Assembly: GCF_025642785.1 (NCBI RefSeq)
Contig: NZ_JANZKU010000006.1
Coordinates: 124,001-188,000, forward strand
Reading direction: 5' to 3'
Length of the DNA: 64,000 nt
Source: Pseudomonas sp. RIT-PI-AD
GTDB lineage: Bacteria > Pseudomonadota > Gammaproteobacteria > Pseudomonadales > Pseudomonadaceae
The translations under genes and the position numbers were made by a program. Position 1 is the stretch's first letter. Each line of letters opens with the position of its first letter. The notes beneath the pieces are model-generated. The model was not told the DNA's origin. It saw nothing but the letters and a program-made list of their open reading frames with translations, and ran no database searches. Positions 1 to 14,868 of the stretch are shown in pieces.

Positions 1-1
1 C

Positions 2-784
2 GCTCTGCGCATTCTCCGCGACGCCGCGCTGGTGGCCGCCGAGGACACCCGGCATTCGGTGCGGCTGTTGCAACACTTCGGTATCGAGACGCCCCTGATC
101 GCCTGCCACGATCACAACGAGCGCGAACAGGGCGGCCGCATCCTGGCGCGGTTGCAGGCGGGCGACGATGTCGCTCTGGTTTCGGATGCGGGCACCCCGC
201 TGATCTCGGACCCCGGGTTCCATCTGGTGCGGCAGGTGCGCGCCGCCGGCGTCAGGGTGGTGCCGGTTCCCGGCGCCTGCGCGCTGGTCGCGGCACTTTC
301 CGCGGCGGGACTGCCTTCGGATCGGTTCATCTTCGAAGGCTTCCTGCCGGCCAAGGCCACGGCCCGGCGGGCTCGCCTGGAGCATATAAAGGAAGAACCG
401 CGGACCCTGATCTTCTACGAGGCGCCCCACCGGCTGCTGGATTGCCTGGGCGATTTACGCGCGGTGTTCGGCGACGAGCGCCAGGCGGTGCTGGCGCGGG
501 AACTGACCAAGACGTTCGAGACGCTCAAGGGCGCGCCGCTTGCCGAACTGATCGACTGGGTCGCCGCCGACAGCAACCAGCAGCGCGGCGAGTGCGTGCT
601 GTTGGTGGCGGGCTGGCAAGCACCGGAGGGCGAGGAGGCTTTGAGCGCGGAGGCCCTACGCGTATTGGATCTGCTGCTCGCCGAACTGCCGCTCAAGCGT
701 GCGGCGGCACTGGCGGCCGAGATCACCGGCGTACGCAAGAATCTGCTGTACCAGGCCGCGCTGGACCGCCACGCGGATACTTGA
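2..784 (+). CDS. rsmI: 16S rRNA (cytidine1402-2'-O)-methyltransferase RsmI, 5' truncated by window edge
   Basis: The reading frame is open from base 2, so the true start lies outside the window; about 260 residues are visible. RsmI is an SAM-dependent methyltransferase of the tetrapyrrole-methylase fold that modifies C1402 of 16S rRNA. The visible part starts inside the N-terminal domain with the AAEDTRHS motif, then GRILARL, the SDAGTP...SDPG segment typical of the SAM site, and the FEGFLPAK and FYEAPHR motifs. The C-terminal part ends in the family's helical region ([12 protein letters not shown]). The gene is followed directly by the RNase P RNA, as in other Pseudomonas. Identity is clear; only the N-terminus is missing. 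Confidence 0.95.
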   Translation, partial: ALRILRDAALVAAEDTRHSVRLLQHFGIETPLIACHDHNEREQGGRILARLQAGDDVALVSDAGTPLISDPGFHLVRQVRAAGVRVVPVPGACALVAALSAAGLPSDRFIFEGFLPAKATARRARLEHIKEEPRTLIFYEAPHRLLDCLGDLRAVFGDERQAVLARELTKTFETLKGAPLAELIDWVAADSNQQRGECVLLVAGWQAPEGEEALSAEALRVLDLLLAELPLKRAAALAAEITGVRKNLLYQAALDRHADT

Positions 785-823
785 GCTTGTTCTTCCGGTC
801 GCCTGTGGGTACTCTTGGCGGCG

Positions 824-1180
824 GAGAGTCGGTCGGACAGTCGCCGTTGCGTTTCGTTCCGCGAAGCGCGAGGGAGGAAAGTCCGGGCTCCATAGGGCGG
901 AGTGCCAGGTAACGCCTGGGAGGCGTGAGCCTACGGAAAGTGCCACAGAAAATAACCGCCTAAGCGCTTCGGCGCCGGTAAGGGTGAAAAGGTGCGGTAA
1001 GAGCGCACCGCGCGACTGGCAACAGTTCGTGGCTAGGTAAACCCCACTCGGAGCAAGACCAAATAGGGATCCTAGACGTGGCCCGCGTTGGATCCGGGTA
1101 GGTTGCTAGAGGCGTCCAGCGATGGCCGTCGTAGAGGAATGACTGTCCTCGACAGAACCCGGCTTACAGACCGACTCTCC
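824..1180 (+). ncRNA. rnpB: RNase P RNA (M1 RNA, bacterial type A)
   Basis: The catalytic RNA of ribonuclease P, which removes 5' leaders from tRNA precursors. The terminal P1 helix is visible as GAGAGTCGGTC near 824 pairing with GACCGACTCTC at about 1169-1179. The conserved core (GAGGAAAGTCCGGGCT near 874-888), the GCCACAGAAA block near 942-950, and the 3' core (AGAGGAATGACTG, then GACAGAACCCGGCTTA near 1151-1166) are all present in order. Length of about 357 nt matches pseudomonad type A RNAs. The ends are placed on P1 and may be off by a few bases. Short arginine-rich reading frames across this stretch are not genes. Confidence 0.96.
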
Positions 1181-1256
1181 ACCTCTTCTTCCCCGCTTCA
1201 TTCGCACCCCTTCTCATATCTAAAAAGTCTTAAAGCTGAGAAAGCACTTTAAGTTC

Positions 1257-1289
1257 AAGCAATAGCTTCTTGAATTGCTTTGTTTTTAT
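1257..1289 (+). terminator. probable rnpB terminator
   Basis: AAGCAAT (1257-1263) pairs with ATTGCTT (1274-1280), followed by TGTTTTTAT. A second inverted repeat, CTTAAAG (1229-1235) and CTTTAAG (1247-1253), lies just before it. The stretch 1200-1300 is strikingly AT-rich for this genome. It lies about 75 nt beyond the mature RNase P RNA end, so it would terminate a precursor. Inferred from structure only. Confidence 0.55.
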
Positions 1290-1377
1290 ACGTTCCAGCT
1301 TGCGTCAAAGCCCCGCCAATTCCCTGTAAACGCCGCTAAATCGCCGTCCCGTAAGGGTTTTTCGCTTTTTCCGCGCC

Positions 1378-1407
1378 TTGACGGTGGGGTAGGCGCATTC
1401 CTATAGT
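1378..1407 (+). promoter_or_regulatory. sigma-70 promoter of the dcw cluster (Pmra)
   Basis: TTGACG (1378-1383) and TATAGT (1402-1407) are separated by 18 bp, a good match to the housekeeping consensus. Transcription would start near 1414, exactly at the first of three AAGTGG repeats. This is the position expected for the mraZ promoter that drives the division and cell wall cluster. Confidence 0.7.
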
Positions 1408-1413
1408 GTGCGG

Positions 1414-1439
1414 AAGTGGCAGAAAGTGGGATGAAGTGG
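1414..1439 (+). promoter_or_regulatory. MraZ operator: three AAGTGG repeats with 10-bp period
   Basis: AAGTGG occurs at 1414-1419, 1424-1429 and 1434-1439, an exact 10-bp period and so on one face of the helix. MraZ proteins are known to autorepress by binding GTGG/TGGG-type direct repeats spaced by about 5 nt just ahead of mraZ. The repeats sit at and just after the predicted transcription start, where bound protein would block initiation or early elongation. Confidence 0.75.
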
Positions 1440-1483
1440 ATATTTCAGGGCACGGATAGCCAATCACCAGGGGATGCGCAGCC

Positions 1484-1935
1484 TTGTTTCGCGGAGCTAA
1501 CGCTATCAGTCTCGACGCCAAAGGGCGCCTCGCGATGCCGAGTCGGTATCGTGACGAGCTCGTTTCGCGTTGCGCTGGCCAGCTCATCGTAACCATCGAC
1601 GCCATCGACCCCTGCCTGAGTATCTACCCGCTCCCGGAATGGGAGCTCATCGAAGCCAAGTTGCGTGAATTGCCTTCCCTTCGCGAAGAGAGCCGTCGCC
1701 TGCAGCGTTTGCTGATCGGCAATGCGGTGGATCTGGAGCTGGATGGCAGCGGCCGCATCTTGGTGCCGCCGCGTTTGCGCGAGTACGCCAAGCTGGACAA
1801 GCACGCGATGCTGGTCGGCCAACTGAACAAGTTCCAATTGTGGGACGAAGCGAGCTGGAATGTCGTCGCCGAGGCGGACCTGGCTGCGATTCAACAACCC
1901 GGTGGCCTGCCGGATGAACTGCGTGACTTGATCCT

Positions 1936-1939
<4 letters not shown>
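1484..1939 (+). CDS. mraZ: transcriptional regulator MraZ
   Basis: A 151-residue AbrB-like DNA-binding protein with two tandem SpoVT/MraZ domains. Each has the family motif: [15 protein letters not shown] near residues 11-25 and [16 protein letters not shown] near 86-101. MraZ forms a ring-shaped oligomer that binds repeats in its own promoter and tunes the dcw cluster. The start is the TTG at 1484, giving MFRGAN as in P. aeruginosa, behind an AGGGG ribosome-binding site at 1469-1473; the nearby ATG at 1474 is out of frame. The stop overlaps the possible GTG start of rsmH, indicating translational coupling. The TTG start may keep the repressor low. Confidence 0.96.
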
Positions 1940-4899
<2,960 letters not shown>

Positions 4900-4900
<1 letters not shown>

Positions 4901-6363
4901 TGCCGATGCCGCTGAATCAACTCCTTCCCCAGGCTGAAAGCGCGACCCTGATCCGCGAATTGACCCTGGATAGCCGCAAGGTACGCCCGGGGGATCTTTT
5001 CCTCGCGGTGCCCGGGCTGCAGCAGGACGGTCGCACTCATATCGCCGACGCCGTGGCGCGCGGCGCGGCAGCCGTTGCCTACGAAGCCGAGGGCGCTTCG
5101 CCCATCGAGGCGCCCGGTGTGGCGCTGATCCCCTGCAAGGGCCTGTCCCAGCAATTGTCGGCCATCGCCGGGCGCTTCTACGGCGAGCCGAGCCGGGGGC
5201 TGCATCTGATCGGTGTCACCGGCACCAATGGCAAGACCAGCGTCAGCCAACTGCTGGCCCAGGCTCTGGATCGCCTGGGCGAGCGCTGCGGCATCGTCGG
5301 CACCCTCGGCACCGGGTTCCATGAGGCGCTCGAAAGCGGGCGCCACACCACTCCCGACCCGCTGGCGGTGCAAGCTACCCTGGCGCAGTTGAAACAAGCC
5401 GGGGCCCGCGCGGTCGCCATGGAGGTTTCCTCCCATGGCCTCGACCAGGGCCGGATCGCTGCACTCCACGTCGACGTCGCGGTATTCACAAACCTGTCCC
5501 GCGACCACCTCGACTACCACGGTTCGATGGACGCCTACGGTGCCGCCAAGGCACGGCTGTTCGACTGGCCAGGCCTGCGCTGCCGGGTGATCAACCTCGA
5601 CGATGCCTTCGGGCTCCGCTTGGCGGAGGAAAAGCGCGAATCCCGTCTGATCGGCTACAGCCTGAAGAACCCGGCCGCCTTCCTTTATTGCCGCGAAGCA
5701 CGTTTCGACGATCACGGCGTGAACGCCCATGTGGTGACGCCTCAAGGCGAAGGGCTGTTGCGCAGTCCGCTGCTGGGCCGTTTCAACCTCAGCAACTTGC
5801 TGGCGGTGGCCGGCGCGCTCCTCGGCCTGGGCTATCCGCTGGATGAAATCCTCCGGGCGATGCCGAACCTGCAAGGGCCGGTCGGGCGCATGCAGCGCCT
5901 CGGCGGCGCGGAGAAACCGCTGGTGGTGGTGGATTACGCCCATACCCCGGACGCCCTCGAGCAAGTGCTGGAAGCCTTACGCCCTCACGTACGCGGTCGC
6001 CTGTTCTGCCTATTTGGCTGCGGCGGCGATCGCGACCGCGGCAAGCGCCCCCTGATGGCCGCCGCCGCCGAGCGATTGGCGGATGCGGTGGTGGTCACCG
6101 ACGACAACCCGCGTGGCGAAAGCCCCGCACAGATATTCGCCGACATCCGCCCGGGTTTCTCGGACGCGTCCGAGGTCGAGTTCGTGCACGGCCGTGGCGA
6201 TGCGATCGCTCGAGTAATCGCGACGGCTACGGCCGAGGATGTGGTGCTGCTGGCCGGCAAAGGCCATGAGGACTATCAAGAAATCGCCGGCGTTCGCCAG
6301 CCGTTCTCCGACTTGCAACAAGCGGCTGCCGCCCTGGCTGCCTGGGGAGTCGCCCATGCTTGA
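4900..6363 (+). CDS. murE: UDP-MurNAc-L-Ala-D-Glu:meso-diaminopimelate ligase MurE
   Basis: A 487-residue cytoplasmic Mur ligase that adds the third stem-peptide residue. Domain order is the N-terminal UDP-binding domain, the central ATPase with the P-loop GVTGTNGKTS, and the C-terminal domain. The DDNPR motif in the C-terminal domain is characteristic of meso-diaminopimelate specificity, as expected in a Gram-negative. EVSSHGLDQGR and FTNLSRDHLDYH are also present. The ATG overlaps the ftsI stop, and the murF ATG lies within the last codons of murE. Confidence 0.97.
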
Positions 6364-7732
6364 GCCGCTCCGCCTTTCCCAGGTCGCTACCGCCGTGAGC
6401 GGTCGCCTGCGCGGCGCCGATGTCGCGTTCGACGCGGTATCCAGCGACAGCCGGCGCATTGCCCCTGGCCAACTGTTCATCGCCCTGAGCGGTCCGCGCT
6501 TCGACGGACACGATTACCTGAACGAAGTCGCCGCCAAGGGCGCGGTCGCCGCCCTGGTCGAGCGCGAGGTCGCCGATTCGGACCTGCCGCAACTGATCGT
6601 GGCGGATACCCGCCTGGCCCTCGGCCGCCTCGCCGCGCTGAACCGCGACGCGTTCAGCGGCAAGCTGGCCGCGGTGACGGGCTCCAGCGGCAAGACCACG
6701 GTCAAGGAAATGCTCGCTGCGATCCTGCGCGCCGATGCGGGGGAGCATGCGGTCCTGGCGACCCGTGGCAACCTGAACAACGACCTGGGTGTACCCCTGA
6801 CCCTGCTGGAGCTGTCCCCGGAGCACCGCAGCGCGGTCATCGAGCTGGGTGCCTCGCGCCTGGGCGAGATCGCCTACACGGTCAGCCTGACCCGGCCCCA
6901 GGTGGCGATCATCAACAACGCCGGCACCGCCCACGTCGGCGAGTTCGGCGGCCCGGAGAAGATCGTCGAGGCCAAGGGCGAGATTCTCGAAGGCCTCGGC
7001 ACCGATGGTGTCGCGGTGCTCAATCTGGACGACAAGGCGTTCGAGCAGTGGCGCGCCCGCGCCGGCGACCGCGCGATCCTGAGCTTCGCCCTTGGCGACC
7101 CCCGTGCCGATTTCCATGCCGACGACCTGCACCAGGACGCCCGCGGCTGTGCCGCCTTCACCCTGCGCGGCAAGGCCGGCAGCGTACCGATCCAGCTCAA
7201 CCTGCTGGGGCGGCACAACGTCGCCAACGCACTTGCCGCCGCCGCCGCCGCCCACGCGCTGGGAACGCCGCTGGTCGGAATCCAGGCCGGGCTGCAACGT
7301 CTGCAACCGGTGAAGGGCCGCGCGGCCGCTTGCCTGGCGGCCAACGGCATGCGGGTGATCGACGACACCTACAACGCCAATCCCACGTCCATGTGCGCGG
7401 CGATTGATATACTCGCCGGCTTTCCCGGCCGCACCGTCCTGGTGCTCGGGGACATCGGCGAGCTGGGCGAGTGGGCCGAGCAGGGCCATCGCGACGTCGG
7501 CGCCTACGCCGCCGGCAAGGTCGATGCGCTGTACGCCGTCGGGCCCTTGATGGCCCATGCCGCCCTGGCGTTCGGCGAGAACGCCCGTCACTTCGCCGAT
7601 CAGCCCAGCCTGATCGAAGCGCTGGGCGTCGAGCAGGACGCCGACACCACCATTCTCATCAAAGGTTCGCGCAGCGCAGCGATGGAGCACGTCGTCGCTG
7701 CGCTTTGTGGTTTCAACCGGGAGACACATTAA
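6356..7732 (+). CDS. murF: UDP-MurNAc-tripeptide:D-Ala-D-Ala ligase MurF
   Basis: The last cytoplasmic ligase of the stem peptide, adding D-Ala-D-Ala. The 458 residues match the P. aeruginosa length. The P-loop is TGSSGKTTVKEM, the LNNDLGVPLTLL motif follows, and the IDDTYNANP motif typical of MurF lies in the C-terminal half, followed by VLGDIGELG and KGSRSAAMEHV. The start is the ATG at 6356, giving MLEPLRLS; an in-frame extension upstream lies within murE. The next gene, mraY, starts immediately after the stop codon. Confidence 0.97.
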   Translation: MLEPLRLSQVATAVSGRLRGADVAFDAVSSDSRRIAPGQLFIALSGPRFDGHDYLNEVAAKGAVAALVEREVADSDLPQLIVADTRLALGRLAALNRDAFSGKLAAVTGSSGKTTVKEMLAAILRADAGEHAVLATRGNLNNDLGVPLTLLELSPEHRSAVIELGASRLGEIAYTVSLTRPQVAIINNAGTAHVGEFGGPEKIVEAKGEILEGLGTDGVAVLNLDDKAFEQWRARAGDRAILSFALGDPRADFHADDLHQDARGCAAFTLRGKAGSVPIQLNLLGRHNVANALAAAAAAHALGTPLVGIQAGLQRLQPVKGRAAACLAANGMRVIDDTYNANPTSMCAAIDILAGFPGRTVLVLGDIGELGEWAEQGHRDVGAYAAGKVDALYAVGPLMAHAALAFGENARHFADQPSLIEALGVEQDADTTILIKGSRSAAMEHVVAALCGFNRETH

Positions 7733-8815
7733 ATGCTGCTGCTGTTGGCCGAGTACCTGCAACAGTTCTACAAGGGCTTCGGGGTCTTCCAGTACCTCAC
7801 CTTGCGCGGGATTCTCGGCGTGCTCACCGCGCTGGTGCTTTCGCTGTGGCTGGGTCCCTGGATGATCCGCACCCTGCAAAACCGCCAGATCGGCCAGGCG
7901 GTGCGCAACGACGGTCCGCAGTCGCACCTGTCCAAGTCCGGTACGCCGACCATGGGCGGCGCGCTGATCCTCTCGGCCATCACCGTCAGCACCCTGCTGT
8001 GGGCCGACCTGAGCAATCGCTACGTCTGGGTGGTGCTGGCCGTCACCCTGCTGTTCGGCGCCATCGGCTGGGTCGACGACTACCGCAAGGTGATCGAGAA
8101 GAATTCCCGCGGGCTACCCAGCCGCTGGAAGTACTTCTGGCAGTCGGTATTCGGCTTGGGCGCGGCACTGTTCCTCTATGCGACCGCCCAGACCCCCATC
8201 GAGACCACCTTCATCCTGCCGATGCTCAAGGACGTGGAAGTCCCCCTGGGGATCGGCTTCGTGGTGTTGAGCTACTTCGTCATCGTCGGCTCCAGCAACG
8301 CGGTGAACCTGACGGATGGCCTGGACGGTCTGGCGATCATGCCGACGGTAATGGTCGGCGGCGCCCTCGGCATCTTCTGCTACCTGTCGGGCAACGTGAA
8401 GTTCGCCGACTATCTGCTGATCCCCTACGTGCCCGGCGCGGGCGAACTGATCGTGTTCAGCGGCGCGTTGATCGGTGCCGGCCTCGGTTTCCTCTGGTTC
8501 AACACCTATCCGGCCCAGGTCTTCATGGGCGACGTGGGCGCGCTGGCCCTGGGCGCCGCCCTGGGCACCATCGCCGTCATCGTCCGCCAGGAAGTGGTGT
8601 TGTTCGTCATGGGCGGGGTGTTCGTCATGGAAACCCTCTCGGTGATGATCCAGGTCGCCTCGTTCAAACTCACCGGCCGCCGCGTGTTTCGCATGGCCCC
8701 CATCCACCATCATTTCGAACTCAAGGGCTGGCCCGAGCCCCGCGTGATCGTGCGCTTCTGGATCATTACCGTGATCCTGGTGCTGGTCGGCCTGGCCACC
8801 TTGAAACTGCGTTGA
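7733..8815 (+). CDS. mraY: phospho-N-acetylmuramoyl-pentapeptide transferase MraY
   Basis: An integral membrane enzyme with about ten transmembrane segments that moves phospho-MurNAc-pentapeptide onto undecaprenyl phosphate to form lipid I. The 360 residues carry [11 protein letters not shown], the aspartate motif [28 protein letters not shown] and the cytoplasmic [12 protein letters not shown] histidine cluster that bind Mg and nucleotide. It starts on the base after the murF stop. The intergenic gap to murD is 13 bp. Confidence 0.98.
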   Translation: MLLLLAEYLQQFYKGFGVFQYLTLRGILGVLTALVLSLWLGPWMIRTLQNRQIGQAVRNDGPQSHLSKSGTPTMGGALILSAITVSTLLWADLSNRYVWVVLAVTLLFGAIGWVDDYRKVIEKNSRGLPSRWKYFWQSVFGLGAALFLYATAQTPIETTFILPMLKDVEVPLGIGFVVLSYFVIVGSSNAVNLTDGLDGLAIMPTVMVGGALGIFCYLSGNVKFADYLLIPYVPGAGELIVFSGALIGAGLGFLWFNTYPAQVFMGDVGALALGAALGTIAVIVRQEVVLFVMGGVFVMETLSVMIQVASFKLTGRRVFRMAPIHHHFELKGWPEPRVIVRFWIITVILVLVGLATLKLR

Positions 8816-8828
8816 GCACAGGACGAGC

Positions 8829-10175
8829 ATGAGTCTTATCGCTTCCGACCAGTTCCGCATCGTTGTCGGCCTCGGCAAGAGCGGCATGTCCCTGGTGCGC
8901 TATCTGGCGCGCAAGGGCATCGCCTTCGCCGTCGCCGATACCCGTGCGAACCCGCCGGAACTGGCCACGCTGCGCGAATGCTTCCCCGAGGTGGAAGTGC
9001 GTTGTGGCGAGCTGGATGTGGACTTCCTCTGCCGCGCCAGCGAGTTGTTGGTGAGCCCCGGGCTGTCCCTGGCGATGCCCGCCTTGCAGGAAGCCGCCAA
9101 GCGCGGTGTGCGGCTGTCGGGCGACATCGAGCTGTTCGCCCGCGAGGCCAAGGCACCCATCGTCGCCATCAGCGGCTCCAATGCGAAGAGCACCGTCACC
9201 ACCCTGGTGGGCGAAATGGCCGCGGAAGCCGGCCGGCGCGTCGCCGTCGGCGGCAATCTCGGCGTGCCTGCGCTGGACCTGTTGGGCGAGGATGTGGAGC
9301 TCTACGTGCTGGAACTCTCCAGTTTCCAGCTGGAGACCACCGAGCGGCTGGATGCCGAGGTGGCGACCGTGCTCAACGTCAGCGAAGACCACATGGACCG
9401 CTATGCGAACCTGCAGGCCTATCACCTGGCCAAGCACCGGATCTTCCGCGGTGCCCGGCAGATCGTGGTCAACCGTGGCGACGCCTTGTCGCGTCCGCTG
9501 GTGGCGGACCAACTGCCGTGCTGGACCTTCGGCCTGAACAAGCCGGACTTCCGCGGCTTCGGCCTGATCGAGGAGGGCGGCGAGAAATACCTGGCGTTCC
9601 AATTCGAAGCACTCATGCCCGTGCGCGAGCTGAAAATCCGTGGCGCCCATAACCAGGCCAACGCCCTGGCGGCCCTGGCCCTCGGCCATGCGGTGGGCCT
9701 GCCCTTCGCGCCGATGCTGAGAACCCTTCGGCGCTTCGGCGGCCTGGCCCACCGTTGCCAGTGGATTCGCCGCTGGGAAGGCGTGGACTTCTACGACGAC
9801 TCCAAGGCGACCAATGTCGGCGCCGCCCTGGCGGCCATCGAAGGCCTGGGCGCGGATATCGACGGCAAGCTGGTGCTGATCGCCGGCGGCGATGGCAAGG
9901 GCGCCGATTTCTCCGCCTTGCGCGCCCCGGTCGGCCGTTATTGCCGCGCGGTGGTGTTGATCGGCCGCGACGCCGAGCGTGTCGCTGCGGCCCTGGGCGA
10001 CGGCGTACCGCAATTGCGCGTCGCCACCCTCGAGGATGCGGTGCGGCGCTGCGCCGAGTTCGCCCAGCCGGGCGACGCGGTGCTGCTGTCGCCTGCCTGC
10101 GCGAGCCTGGACATGTTCAAGAATTTCGAAGAGCGCGGACGTGTGTTCGCCCATGCGGCAGAGGGGCTGAACTGA
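8829..10175 (+). CDS. murD: UDP-MurNAc-L-Ala:D-Glu ligase MurD
   Basis: A 448-residue cytoplasmic ligase adding D-glutamate as the second stem residue. It shows the N-terminal VVGLGKSGMS nucleotide-fold motif, the ATPase P-loop AISGSNAKSTVTTL, ELSSFQLETT, NVSEDHMDRY, and in the C-terminal domain FYDDSKATNVGA and LIAGGDGKGADF. In the P-loop the usual Thr/Gly pair (GTNGKST) reads GSNAKST, the form also found in P. aeruginosa as far as I recall. The stop overlaps the ftsW start. Confidence 0.97.
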   Translation: MSLIASDQFRIVVGLGKSGMSLVRYLARKGIAFAVADTRANPPELATLRECFPEVEVRCGELDVDFLCRASELLVSPGLSLAMPALQEAAKRGVRLSGDIELFAREAKAPIVAISGSNAKSTVTTLVGEMAAEAGRRVAVGGNLGVPALDLLGEDVELYVLELSSFQLETTERLDAEVATVLNVSEDHMDRYANLQAYHLAKHRIFRGARQIVVNRGDALSRPLVADQLPCWTFGLNKPDFRGFGLIEEGGEKYLAFQFEALMPVRELKIRGAHNQANALAALALGHAVGLPFAPMLRTLRRFGGLAHRCQWIRRWEGVDFYDDSKATNVGAALAAIEGLGADIDGKLVLIAGGDGKGADFSALRAPVGRYCRAVVLIGRDAERVAAALGDGVPQLRVATLEDAVRRCAEFAQPGDAVLLSPACASLDMFKNFEERGRVFAHAAEGLN

Positions 10176-11404
10176 TGCTTTCCATCCTGCGGCCCTTCCC
10201 GTCCCCGTTGTTCAGCCATCGTGGCATCGACCTGGACTTCCCCCTGCTGGCCGGCTGCATGGCGTTGCTCGGCCTGGGCCTGGTCATGATCACCTCGGCT
10301 TCCTCGGAAGTAGCCGCCGCCCAATCGGGCAACCCGCTGTACCACATGATCCGCCACCTGATTTACCTGGCCATCGGCCTGGGTGCCTGCGGCCTGGTGA
10401 TGATGATTCCGCTGGCCACATGGCAACGCTGGGGCTGGATGCTGCTGTTGGGCGCGTTCGGCCTGCTGGCGATGGTCCTGGTCCCCGGGCTCGGCCGGGA
10501 AGTGAACGGCTCGATGCGCTGGATCGGGTTCGGCGCCTTCAACGTTCAGCCTTCGGAGATCGCCAAGGTCTTCGTGGTGATCTACCTGGCCGGCTACCTG
10601 GTGCGCCAGCAGGAAGAAGTACGGGAAAGCTGGATGGGCTTCTTCAAGCCCTTCGTGGTGCTGTTGCCGATGGCCGGCCTGTTGCTGCTGGAACCGGACT
10701 TCGGCGCCACCGTGGTGATGATGGGCGCGGCGGCGGGCATGCTGTTCCTCGGCGGGGTCGGCCTGTTCCGTTTCGGCCTCATGGTCGCCCTGGCCGCGGG
10801 CGCGGTATTCGTGCTGGTCCAGGCGCAGCCCTACCGGATGGCGCGCCTGACCACCTTCACCGACCCCTGGGCCGACCAGTTCGGCTCCGGTTACCAGCTG
10901 ACCCAGGCGCTGATCGCCTTCGGGCGTGGCGAATGGTTCGGCGTCGGCCTCGGTAACAGCGTGCAGAAGCAGTTCTACCTGCCGGAAGCCCACACCGACT
11001 TCGTGTTCTCGGTGCTGGCCGAGGAGCTCGGCCTGGTGGGCGCGCTGGTCACCGTCGCGCTGTTCGTCTTCGTCAGCGTGCGGGCCCTCTACATCGGCAT
11101 CTGGGCCGAACAGGCCAAGCAGTATTTCTCCGCCTACATCGCCTATGGGTTGAGCTTCCTCTGGATCGGGCAATTCCTGATCAACATCGGGGTGAACGTC
11201 GGCCTGCTGCCGACCAAGGGGCTGACCTTGCCCTTCCTGAGTTATGGCGGCAGCTCCCTGGTGATCTGCTGCGTCAGCATGGGCTTGCTGCTGCGCATCG
11301 AGTGGGAGCGGCGCACCCAACTGGGCAGCGAGGACGTCGAGTTCGACGAATCGGATTTCCGCGAAGAGCCGGTCGCCACGGGGGGACTGAAACATGTCCG
11401 CTAA
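10175..11404 (+). CDS. ftsW: septal peptidoglycan glycosyltransferase FtsW
   Basis: A SEDS-family membrane protein of 409 residues with ten predicted transmembrane segments that polymerises lipid II at the septum together with FtsI. Family motifs seen are GREVNGSMRWI, NVQPSEIAK, EPDFGATVVMM (with the catalytic Asp of SEDS proteins), FGRGEWFGVGLGNSVQKQFYLPEAHTDF (given in parts) and KGLTLPFLSYGGSS. The start is the ATG at 10175, overlapping the murD stop; an upstream in-frame extension lies in murD. The C-terminal cytoplasmic tail is acidic (EDVEFDESDF). It overlaps murG by 11 bp. Confidence 0.97.
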   Translation: MLSILRPFPSPLFSHRGIDLDFPLLAGCMALLGLGLVMITSASSEVAAAQSGNPLYHMIRHLIYLAIGLGACGLVMMIPLATWQRWGWMLLLGAFGLLAMVLVPGLGREVNGSMRWIGFGAFNVQPSEIAKVFVVIYLAGYLVRQQEEVRESWMGFFKPFVVLLPMAGLLLLEPDFGATVVMMGAAAGMLFLGGVGLFRFGLMVALAAGAVFVLVQAQPYRMARLTTFTDPWADQFGSGYQLTQALIAFGRGEWFGVGLGNSVQKQFYLPEAHTDFVFSVLAEELGLVGALVTVALFVFVSVRALYIGIWAEQAKQYFSAYIAYGLSFLWIGQFLINIGVNVGLLPTKGLTLPFLSYGGSSLVICCVSMGLLLRIEWERRTQLGSEDVEFDESDFREEPVATGGLKHVR

Positions 11405-12456
11405 CGTGCTGATCATGGCCGGCGGAACCGGCGGCCACGTGTTCCCGGCCCTGGCCTGCGCCCGCGAGTTCCAGGCACGGGGCTACCGCGTGCACTGGCT
11501 GGGGACTCCGCGCGGCATCGAGAACGACCTGGTTCCGGCCGCCGGCCTGCCTCTGCACCTGATCCAGGTCAGCGGGTTGCGCGGGAAGGGCTGGAAATCC
11601 CTCTTCAAGGCACCCTTCCAACTGGTTCGCGCCCTGCTGCAGGCGCGCCGGGTGATGGGCGAGCTGCGCCCGGTCTGCGTGCTCGGCATGGGCGGCTACG
11701 TCACCGGGCCCGGCGGGCTGGCGGCGAAACTCAAGGGCGCGCCCCTGGTGATCCACGAACAGAATGCCGTGGCCGGCACCGCCAATCGCAGCCTCGCGCC
11801 TTTCGCCACGCGTATCTGCGAGGCCTTCCCGGATACCTTCGCCAACAGCGACAGGCGCCGCACGACTGGCAACCCGGTGCGCGAGGAGCTGTTCATCGAC
11901 AGCGCGCGGGAAGCGCTCGCCGGCCGTCGTCCGCATTTGCTGATCCTCGGGGGCAGCCTGGGCGCCGAGCCGTTGAACCGCCTGCTGCCGGAGGCACTGG
12001 CGAAATTGCCGGCGGAGCACCGCCCGACGATCTTCCACCAGGCCGGCAAACGCCACGACCACTCCACCGCCGCGCGTTATCGGGAACTGGGTATCGAGGC
12101 CGAGGTGGCACCGTTTATCGAAGACATGGCCAAGGCCTACGCCTGGGCCGACCTGGTGGTGTGCAGGGCCGGCGCGCTCACCGTGAGCGAGCTGGCAGCC
12201 GCCGGCCTGCCGTCGTTCCTGGTGCCTTTGCCCCAGGCGATCGACGATCACCAGAGCCGCAACGCCGAATACCTGGCGAAGGAGGGCGCTGCCTTCCTTC
12301 TCCCGCAACATGCGACTGACGCGGACCGACTCGCCGCGCAGCTGACCGAGGTTTTGATGCAACCGGAAAAACTCGAGGCCATGGGCGTGATCGCCCGCCG
12401 TCTGGCCAAGCCCGATGCCACCCGCCAGGTGGTGGACATTTGCCTGGAGGTGGCCC

Positions 12457-12464
<8 letters not shown>
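11394..12464 (+). CDS. murG: UDP-GlcNAc:lipid I N-acetylglucosaminyltransferase MurG
   Basis: A peripheral inner-membrane GT-B glycosyltransferase (356 residues) converting lipid I to lipid II on the cytoplasmic face. Present are the N-terminal glycine-rich motif [24 protein letters not shown], the GGYVTGPGG loop, [12 protein letters not shown], the [12 protein letters not shown] loop and [15 protein letters not shown] for UDP-GlcNAc binding. The ATG lies within the last codons of ftsW, so the two are translationally coupled. The GTG start of murC lies within its last codons. Confidence 0.98.
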
Positions 12465-14867
<2,403 letters not shown>

Positions 14868-14868
14868 C

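Noticed and set aside
1474..1484. ATG at 1474 as the mraZ start
   Set aside because: Out of frame with mraZ; the TTG at 1484 gives the conserved N-terminus.
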